NCBI GenBank assembly: GCA_029260765.1
Contig: JAJDCP010000062.1
Location: 1-64,000 of the forward strand
DNA length: 64,000 bases
Direction of reading: 5' to 3'
Source of the DNA: Planctomycetota bacterium
Lineage (GTDB): Bacteria; Planctomycetota; J058; JAJDCP01
Of this stretch, positions 54,801 to 64,000 are shown piece by piece. The first letter of the stretch is position 1, and each line of letters starts with the position of its first letter. A program made the position numbers and the translations under genes. The notes below the pieces were generated by a model. That model did not search any database and had not been told where the DNA came from. It saw nothing but the letters and a program-made list of their open reading frames with translations.

Positions 54801-57800
54801 GAAACACGATGCCCATGCCGCCCCTGCCCAGCTCATGGGCGAGCTCAAAGCGGTCTTCCACGGCGAGCATCGTGTGAGGGCTCGCCGTGCGCAGAGGTTC
54901 GCCCGCGAAAGACGGGCGGTAGGTCTCGTCGGGGGACAGCACTGTGTCGGCGGTCAGCTCGCCGGCAGTCGCCTGCCATAGCTTACGCGCGCGCGCCGTC
55001 AGTGCACCGGCATCTGTAGCCGCGTCTTCGCTCGCCATCAGCTGGCTGTCCGGCCCGATTCTTTGGGCGGCGCAGGCCGGGACCGGGCGAACATCAGCAG
55101 GCCCGCTGTCAGCAGGCACAGCGCTCCAACAGCTCCGTAGCCGATCTGCCAGGGCAGGCGCTCGGCGCTGTCCTGCAGCTCGCCGCTGGCGAGGTAACCG
55201 AACGCGCAGAAGGCTGCAGGAGCGAGCAGGAGAACAGCGAAGATCTTCCGTAACATAGTCCACCCCGACTCAGGGTTGTGCGCGTCAACGGGCGAACTGC
55301 ACCGCTTCGGCTTCTCCTTCGTAGCTGACCAGAAAGGAGACCACCTTCCAAGCGCCGTCCGCGTACTCGACTTCCGAGACGGCCACCCCTTGCTTGCGCC
55401 CTCCCTCGATGTCCTGCTGGAGCGTGACCTTTCCTGCGGCATGCGCCAACACGTGGTGCAGACCAACCTTGAGGGGCTGTCCCAGCGCGCTGTTGAGCGG
55501 GACATTTTCCGACGCGAACACTTTCGCGGCGAGCGCGGCTTCCGAATACTTGGAACGCAGGTTCTGCGCATCCATGAAGGGCAGAGCCCACTCCGTCACA
55601 ACGAAGTAGCCCGCACCGACAAGCAGCACGAGCAACGCCAACTTCTTCACAACGATCTCCTCCATTGGAGTCTGTCTGCTTCCAGAGACCTGCTCTCAGT
55701 GTTCTTGAGCCTGCCAGCGAAGTCAACCTCGCGGCGCGCCCGCAAAGGAAGGGTCGAGCACGCCGCCGAGCATCACCCTGAGCACCGCCTGAACGTGGCG
55801 CTCCAGTTGCCCCTCCGCGTCCGCACCGCGGCTGTGGTACATGATGCTGGTCGTCAGCATGTCGAGGACGACGTTCGAGGTAGCAGCCAGGTCCAGCTCA
55901 GCCCGGAAGCGCCCTTGACGCATGCCGATGGCGAGGATCTGCATCAGGGTGCCCAGCCCCGCTTCACGCAGACTGGCCAGCCGCTCGGCCCAGTCGGGGA
56001 TGTCGCCGTCGAAGACGCCGAGAATCAAGTCGCGTGCGAGAGGATGGCGGTCGCGGGTCTGGAGGCTGCGCATGATCGCTTGGCGCAACAGCTGGTCCGC
56101 CGGCTGACCAGGGTCTAGCAGGTCGGCGAGCTCAGCGTTCCAGAGCCGGAAGTCGCGCAACAGGGTCTGGTAGAAGAGGTCGCGCTTCGAGGTACAACCG
56201 AGGTAGAGGGTGCCTTTGGCAACACCAGCTGCGCGCGCGATCTCGTCCATAGATGTCTTGCGGAAGCCGTAGCGGCCGAAGAGCCCGCCCGCGGCGATCA
56301 GGATACGTTCCCATTTAGCGGCCTGCATGTGGTTGACTCTATCGCCAAGTGAGTCAGACAGCCAGCGCTTCTTCCGCATCGGCCCGGACATTCTCCCAAT
56401 AGGCGGCGGGCACGTCGCTCTCGAGCACCCGGGCGCCGATCAGCCCAGCGGACTGGGAGATCTGGCTGGCCACCACCTGGTTGTGCAGTCTGAGGCCGAC
56501 GCTGGAGAGCAGCGGCACCGAATCCCAACGCAGCTCTTGATACTCGAAGACCTGCCGCACGCGGCAGCGATCGGGGCCACAAGGCAGCACCTCGAAGGTC
56601 GAGCTGCCGGCGATAGGGGAACCCTCGAGGTAGGCGTAGCGCAGGCGATGGCCGTCTTCGGGTCGTGCAGGGCTGAGCTCGAGCTCGGTGACGATGCCGT
56701 AGTCGCTCAGGAAGCCATCTTCGAGCTGGCGGACCAGCTTCTGCAGCGGCGCGTCCAGCCAGGTCCCACCCGGGATCAGGCCCGTCAGGCCGTTGCCGGT
56801 CGAGCGGCGCACGGCGGCCTCGAGGCCGTAGCGGCCCTGGAAGCGCTCGCCGAGTTGGAAGGGCCGGCCGACGTTCTCGGGCAGGCGGCGGACCTCGATC
56901 AGGCCGAAGCTCTTGCCGGGAGTGCGCATCGCGCGGTGGAAGGCATCGGCCATCGCGGCCGCGGGGGCGTCGACCACGAAGTTGTGGACGTCGCGCTTGA
57001 TGCCGATGGCGGCGTGCGGATTGAGCTCGAGGATGGCGCGCTGGCGCAGCTTTCGGCTCCAGGCATCGTCAGAGTGGGCTGGGCTCATGTTGAGGCTCCT
57101 CTTGAGGTTGGGGGCAGGGTTCGAGTTGTGCCCGCAGGCGTTGCAGGTGGATGGTCGACAGCCCGCCGCGTTGGCCGTGCTCGATATGCTCGTCCAGGGC
57201 CTGCTGGGTCTGAGCGCGCAGCTTGCCAAAGTGCACGCGCAGGTAGGCTTCGAGGTCAAAGGGCAGCAACCAGGGTGCGACGCGGAGCAGACCGCCCAGA
57301 ATGCGCGGCCCCAGCAGCCAGGCTGGCGGCGTGTTGCCCTGGGGATCGTGGCGGGCCACGACGGCCAGAGCCTCTCGCAACGCGCCATGCCACGCCGGGC
57401 CTTCGGACAGGCGCGCGAGGCTCCACGCGCGTACTTCCAGGGCTGCGACCAGAACCATCAACACAGCTGCGGGTCCAGCCGGCGACACGTGCTTGGCCAG
57501 CTGCGCGGGAAAGCCCGCAGCCCTCAGGCTTGCGACCACAGCGCGCGCCCGTGGACCGCAAAAGGGGCTAGGCGACAGCGGAGGAAACCAGAACACGGTG
57601 CCGGGACAGGGAAGCTGTTCGGCGGCCAGGGGTGCTTCCCAGGCCAGCAGCGAGAGCATGCCCGCCACCAAGCGGTCAGCCTCGACCAGCTCGCGCACTG
57701 CAGCGCGGTCGTCGAGGCCCGGCTGGAGCAGCACCACGGTCGCATCCGGACAACGCTGCAGCAACGCGCGCAGGGGAGCCGAGCGCAACGCAGGGCTCGG

Positions 57801-60800
57801 AACACACAGGTAGATGGTATGCCAGGCGGCGGGTTGCACGTCCTCGGCTGCAGTGAACAGCTGCTCGACGCGCAGAGTGCCGACAGACCGGGTGCGGCGT
57901 GCGCATTGCAGCAGAGCAAATCCCTGCTCGCAGGCCGCTCGATGGGCCGGCTTGAGGAAAAACCCAACGCGGACGCCTGCCCGCTGCAGATGGAAGGCGA
58001 GCACACGGCCAATGCAGCCTGGACCGACGATCAGAGAACCCATGCGCGGACTCCTGCTGAGACATTGAGTTGACCATAATACGGATTCGGTCATTTGGTC
58101 AATACTTTTCTGGAAATCTCGAGCGTCAGAGTGGAGGAAAGTGGGATCCTGCCGCACCGGATCGCCAAGCCGCAGTGCGCAGGGACTGCCAGACCTTCTG
58201 CCGTGCGTCGGCAGCTGGTAGACTGGCCTCGCCAAAGGAGAACACGTGTCCCCCGAAGAACTTGCCCAGAACTTGCTACCTCTCGCCCGCCGCCTCGTCG
58301 ACGAAGCCAGCCGCGTCGCACTGCGCTACTACGGCGATGTCGACTGGCGCCGCAAAGCCGGCGGTTCGGCAGTCAGCGAGGCCGACCTCGCCGTCCAGGC
58401 TCGGGTCGCCGAGCTTCTGCACGCCGAGCGCCCCGCCGACGTGCTGCTGGCCGAAGAGCAGGGAGCGGCGCAGACCAGCACGGCGCGCTGCGTCTGGGTG
58501 CTCGACCCGATCGATGGCACCGAGCCCTTCATCCGTCGCATGCCGAACTGGGCCGTCGCCCTGGGGCTGTTGGTCGACGGCCAGGCTGCGCTGGGGGTGG
58601 TCGCGATGCCCGCGTCGGGCGATGTGTTCGTCGGCGGGCTCGGCGTTCCCGCCGAGCGCAACGGCCGGCCGATGCAGGTGGCGCAGCCGGACGAGGACCT
58701 GCAGCCGGTGATCTTCGTGCCCGCGAGCACCCATCACTGGTTCAAGAACTTCTCCTTCCGCGGCCGGGCGGCGTCGCTGCTCAGCATGGCCGCCCACCTC
58801 TGCCTGCTGGCCGACGGAGCCGCCCAGGCCGTGCTGATCTCGCACAGCCGGCTGTGGGATGTCGCTGGGCCATTGGCCATTTTGCACGCCGCGGGGGGCA
58901 TGACCCGGCGGCGCGATGGTCACGCCATCGACCTCGGCCGGATGCAGCGCGACGGCGGGACGACGGGCGTGGCACTGGCGGGCCACAAGCAATACGTTGA
59001 GCAGCTCTACCAGGAGTGGGGCGAGAGCTGAGGGGACTGTCTCATCGAAGCGATCATCTTCATCGGCCTGCAGGCTTCGGGCAAATCGAGCTTCTACCGA
59101 GAGCGTTTCTTCCTCAGCCATACGCGCCTCAACCTCGATATGCTGCGGACGCGGCGTCGCGAGCGGGTGCTGCTCACAGCCTGCATCGCTGCCCGGCACC
59201 GCTTCGTCGTCGACAACACCAACCCGACGCGCGAAGATCGGCAGAGGTACATTGTGCCTGCTCGCCAGGCGGGTTTCCGGATCATCGGCTACTACTTCCA
59301 GTCTTGTCTGCGCGACTGCCTTGCACGCGATCTGTCCCGTCCTGACGCAGAGCAGGTGCCTGAGGCCGGAATTCGCGCGACCTCTGCCCGTTTGGAGATC
59401 CCCAGCCTGGACGAAGGCTTCGACGCCCTCTGGTATGTCCGGCTGACAGAGAATCACGGCAGCATCGTCGAGGAGTGGCGCGATGAAGTTCAATGAGCTC
59501 GACCAACGCATGCGGGTGTTCGAGACCGCGCACGACCATTGTGTTCTGCCCGGCCTGTGGATGGTCGCACGGCTCGATGGCCGCGGCTTCACGAAGCTGA
59601 CCAAAGAAACCCATTCCTTCGAGGCTCCTTTCGACGTCCGCTTCCGTGACTACATGGTCGCCACGGTCCAGCACATGATGCAGTGTGGCTTCCGCGTGAG
59701 CTACGGCTACACCGAGAGCGATGAGATCTCGCTCTTGTTCGACCAGGAATCGAGCGGCTTCGGACGCAAGTTGCGCAAGCTGCACTCGGTGCTCGCCGGG
59801 GAGGCCAGCGCGGTGTTTTCGCTGCAGCTCGGGACGCCCGCCGCCTTCGACTGCCGCATTTCCCAACTTCCCACGGCCAACCTGATCTGCGACTATTTCC
59901 GCTGGAGGAATGAAGATGCGGCCCGCAATGCCCTCAGCGCCCACTGCTATTGGCTGCTGCGGAAGCAGGGTGCTACCGCGCAGGCCGCCACCAAGACACT
60001 GTCGGGTCTGTCCACCGCAGCCAAGAACGAGCTGCTTTTCCAACATGGAGTCAACTTCAACGAGCTGCCGCTCTGGCAGAAACGCGGCATAGGAGTGTAC
60101 TGGGAGGACTATCAGCGTGAAGGGGAGAATCCCTTGACGGGCGCCCCCACCCTGGCGCGTCGGCGGCGGCTGCGGGTGGAGCTGGAGCTGCCGATGCGCG
60201 ATGCCTACAGCGATTTTGTGCGCGCCTTGCTACGGCCAGCGCCCTGAGGGTTTCGGCGGAAGTGCCGCTACAGCGGCGCTGAAGCTACCTCAGCGCTTCC
60301 ACCAAGACACCATCCGGATCGGTCATGACCTCAGCTTCCGTCCCCCCCTCGACCTCCAGACGCAAACCTCCCAAACCCGTCTGGCCGGGCTCTGGCTGGC
60401 TGTACGGCTGGCTTCGGCCCGGGCGGTAGACCAACTCGAGCGTTGTGTAGCGGCGCTGCCAGAGCCATTCACGTTGGCTGCGCAATGAACCCGATGGCAA
60501 CTGCTCATCACTGAAGGCCAGAAAGACCAGCTCGAAACCTCGCTGAGGAACCTCGATCCTGGCCAGCTCGCGCATCCCCTGCCGCTGGTAGAACGCCAGG
60601 CTGGCCTCGAGGTCGCGCACCCGTAAGCTGATCTGGCCCAAGACCTGGCCTGCGCCCGGTCTCGGCGGCCCTCCTGCGAAAGTCTGCTGCAACAGCTCTA
60701 CGGTGAAGCCCGCAGGATCACGCACGTGGCAGAGGAAACCGACGGAACCGAACTGTTCCGGCTGGCCGATGTCAACTCCCTGCGCGCGCAGCCTCTCGGC

Positions 60801-63800
60801 CACGGGAAGCAGCTCGGGAACAGCCATCCCAAGCTTCCAATAGACCTGCCCTGGATCGCTGGGAGGAAGCCTGGCGGGCCCCGAACTTGTTTCGAGAACC
60901 AGCTGCGTCCCACCTGGCGCGCAGACCAGGCCGGCCCCCTCAGGGTGCCAGCCGAGCAGCCTCTGGTAGAAGGCGGCGACCCGGGCAGGATCAGAACAGC
61001 GCAGGCGCAACTGCTTCAGCATGATGGGCCCTCAGGGAGATCCGCAGGTTGAACCCGGTCAGCGGTGCCCCTCGTGGGACGGCTTCCCGTCCATGGGCTC
61101 TGCGACCCCCTGCTCAAGCAGGATATGCAAGGCGTTGTCGATGAACGAGGGATCCCGCAGCATACCGAGGTGGTCGCTGAAGACGAAGCTGACCTGTGAC
61201 CAGGCGATGGGCGAACGCAATCGCATGGTCCAGTCTCCATCGAGACGCTCGTCCAACAACACACTCGAGCGCAGTACAGTCCCGTCCCCGGGCGACGTCT
61301 CGCTGATCTCGGCGGCGCCCGTCTGACGGTCCACCGTCACCCGCGAGGCAGTCTGCACGGCATCTCCGGCGAAGGCATACAGCCGCGTGCTCTGTGGCGG
61401 AGCGCTGGGGACGTCGAGGGCTGCCTGGAACTTCCGCGCCCGCTCCAGGCACTTGACCAGGTGGGCGCGCGCCGCTTCACGACGTTCCTGGGGGGTCAGC
61501 TCGGGCAACAGCTCTGCCAGCACAGACTCCTGCGCGGGCGACGCCAACCCCCATCCGAGCTTCTCCCAAAGGTCTGGGTCGAGCAAGTCGCCGACAGGCT
61601 CGCCATCATCGGCCCAGACGACCGCCCCATGACGGCTTCGCGGAAGCAGCTGGTACACCGACGGAAAGGTTCCGATCAGGGCGGGCCGGAACGTCGGCAA
61701 GAAGGGTGCGAACTGGATCCCATCGACCATTTCCACTACGGCCTGGACCGAGCCGGCGTTCGGCGTTCCGATCACGATGAGCTTGTCGATATGGGCCGCA
61801 CCCGCCCAGGGAACCGTGTCGGCCTCGGGATTTTCCGGTGGTTCTTCTCCGCCGTACATCGCGTAGTAGCGTGCGACCAGGCCTCCCATCGAGTGCGCGA
61901 CGATGGTGAAGCGGACCTCGTCGTCGGCCACGCCGAAGCGTTCGATCTGTTTCTGTTTGACGAAGGCAGTCTTGGCGAGGATGAACGCGTGCAGGCTGCG
62001 CGCATTCTCGACGTTGTCCCGCCGCCAGTCATAGGCGAATTGGAAGCAGGTGAAGTGGTCATCGGGATAGTCGAGCGCCCCACTGAGGCCGAGCGACTCG
62101 TCTTTGTAGCCACCAACCCCGAGCAGATTGAGGATGCTGACGTAGGCGTTCAGGGAGATGGAGATGCCCAACAGGTTCAGACGAAGCTGGTCGAGCACTC
62201 CGTCGACCTGGACCGCGTCTGTCAGCGCGGCGAGCGCTGTGTCTCCCAGGGGATGGGCGAAGAGCCGTAGCCCATCAGGGGTCTCGACATCGACCGCACC
62301 GGATCCAAAAGCTCCCCAGACCACGAGCTCCTCGCTCGAGAGCTTGGAGCCGAGGATTCCGGGAATCACAATGACCGGATGGTGTTCGAGGTCATCATTG
62401 CCCGTCGCGCGCCTGTAAAGCAGGCCAACGTCGGGCTCCGGTGCCAGGCAGCCAGCGGCAGAGACCAGCAGCGCCAACAGGGCGACCAGACGCATCAGGC
62501 CTGAACCGCGCGCCCCGGGCTGGTGAAGTACCTTCCTTGGCGGGTTGTGCATCATGTCTCCTCCTCGGCGTTGCGACATCTTCGGCAGCCACCCCTGGCC
62601 GACCCAAGCTGGCTACTCGTTGAATTCGATCAACTCTGCATAGCCAGCGGCGTGCTCGACCTTGACCAGCAGCTCGGGATAGTCTTGGCTGATCCAGCTG
62701 GTGGTGCCGGACATCTCGATCTTCAGGCAGGCGAAGCTGCCCGCCTCGACCTCGATCGTCTCTTTGCTGGTCGACGCCATCGCGCTCGTATCGACGGCGC
62801 CAGGATCTGCGAGCGAGATCTCGCTCGGCTGCGCCGGCCCCATAGGTAGCTTGTCTGCCCCCATGGTGGTCGTGGACAAGACCACCCGCGCATCGTCGAA
62901 CTCGACGACCTCGGTCTTCAGATAGCTGACATACTGCTGTCCCTGGATCTCGCTGACGTTCTTGACGGTCCAGCTACGGCCCACCTTCTTGTACAGCTGC
63001 TGGGTGTTTGCCAGGTCGATCTCCAGCTCGATCTCATGGGTCTTGAACTCCGTCACATCCCAGCGCTCCACGGTGTCGGTGCTGGACGACTCACGCTTCA
63101 AGTGCATGCCCGGATAGCGTTTGCTGTACCAGTCGATGACCTGCGTGCTGGGTTCCTGGTCGGGGCCGCCGTCCTTCTCTGCGACCTTGAGGCAGACTCG
63201 GTAGACGCCGTCGATCAGCAGCGTGTCTTCGCTCAGCTCGTAGTAGGCCAGCACGTTTCCGTCCAACACGGCCGGGTCGGGCAGCGCGCCGAAGTCTTTG
63301 GTCTGGATTTGCGAGCCGATCTCTTCGCCGTCGGAGTTGAACAGTGTGTGTTTGACCTCGGCGGAGCTCTCGTAGACCTCGATGACTTCGTCGGTGCAGA
63401 AGAGGACCTGCGGAAGCCCCGAGAACTCCGTGACCATCTGGGTGCGCCAGAAGCGCCCCACCTGCCTGTAGAGCGTTGTGACGTCCTGGCCCCAATCACG
63501 GTCGCCGTGATCCGAAGTCGGAGCAGCCGGAGGCTCTTCGGGAACCTCGGAGACAGGATCAGGCTGAGGCTCGCGCGCGGATGCCGGAGCAGTCGTGTTG
63601 CCGGCGTTGCCCGCGTTGCCCTGAGGTTGAGGCGCGCTTTCGCCACAGCCTGCCAGGCTGGCCGCGAGCAGCACGATGAGAAGTCGTCGCATGGTACTTC
63701 CTTGTGTAGACCAGAAGCCTAGAGCAAGGGGCTGGGGCCCGCAAGCGCCGAACCGGCGGAGATCCAGAGCACCCGACGTGGGCCCACCGCAACCGGCCTT

Positions 63801-64000
63801 GACGGGGATTGGCGGCCATTGTTCGGTGCGGCGGTCTCCAGCATTGTGACGCCCGCACCAAAGCCGTCCTCTGTAGCGGCGCTCTGTGGGCGGCTGTCTC
63901 AGGGAACGGACGAGACCTCCGAGATCGCCATGCGATGTCAACTGGAGGGAGCTTGGGAATCGTCTACTTACCGACCGTTCCTCTTGTAGGGGCAAGGTTT

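Overview
The window is about 64 kb of GC-rich, densely coded bacterial chromosome. It carries five Ser/Thr protein kinases or kinase fusions of 426 to 1706 residues. Four large ones are membrane-anchored, and all four carry long helical-repeat (TPR-like) tails. Three of these four have the DWG variant of the DFG motif. Two paralogous ECF-type sigma factors sit next to kinases. This style is typical of Planctomycetota, so a planctomycete-like organism is my inference; there is no rRNA or marker gene here to prove it. The two selenocysteine genes proposed below imply a selenocysteine-decoding host.

Layout. 0-5 kb: a molybdopterin oxidoreductase with its fused 4Fe-4S/NrfD-type partner (minus strand). 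5-11.4 kb: a SirB1-like protein, an enoyl-CoA hydratase, a kinase fused to a GNAT acetyltransferase, and trkA-trkH for potassium uptake. 11.6-12.4 kb: a non-coding, hairpin-rich stretch. 12.4-17.4 kb: a beta-repeat protein, a soluble kinase, a HExxH protein, an NTF2-like protein and an SDR. 17.6-29 kb: a kinase-TPR protein, VOC proteins, tRNA-Arg(CCG), a TPM-like/TIM44-like pair, a polytopic membrane protein and a CocE-type hydrolase. 29-35 kb: a 1706-residue protein with a pseudokinase followed by a kinase, divergent from ECF sigma factor 1. 35-44.4 kb: a GH113-like protein, a beta-propeller-like protein, an M3 peptidase, a four-gene ABC transporter operon and a 5'-3' exonuclease. 44.4-48.8 kb: ECF sigma factor 2 followed by its kinase. 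48.9-50.4 kb: two adjacent genes, each interrupted by one in-frame TGA. 50.4-50.98 kb: a terminator and a composite palindromic repeat. 51-55.7 kb: another kinase operon. 55.7-58 kb: a TetR operon. 58.2-60.2 kb: an inositol-phosphatase-like gene, a P-loop kinase and a Thg1-like RNA polymerase. 60.3-64 kb: a VOC protein, an LCAT-like lipoprotein, a duplicated-domain lipoprotein and another repeat copy.

The most notable discovery is the pair at 48.9-50.4 kb. The first gene is a thioredoxin-fold protein in which TGA replaces the first cysteine of CGGC, giving U-G-G-C. The second is an exported protein whose two halves are joined only if a TGA after a cysteine is read, giving G-C-U-G. Each TGA is followed, 17-19 nt later, by the loop of a 7-bp hairpin whose loop starts with G, as in bacterial SECIS elements. 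Conventional annotation would truncate both genes.

Other points: a dispersed inverted-repeat element with termini near GCTGTCTCACGGAACG and a TGTAGGGG...CCCCTACA core occurs in four places; two genes (23966 and 59044) have no ATG, GTG or TTG start but have an ATC at the right distance from a ribosome-binding site; and the two ECF sigma genes share an upstream GTACA-N9-TACACYGC motif.
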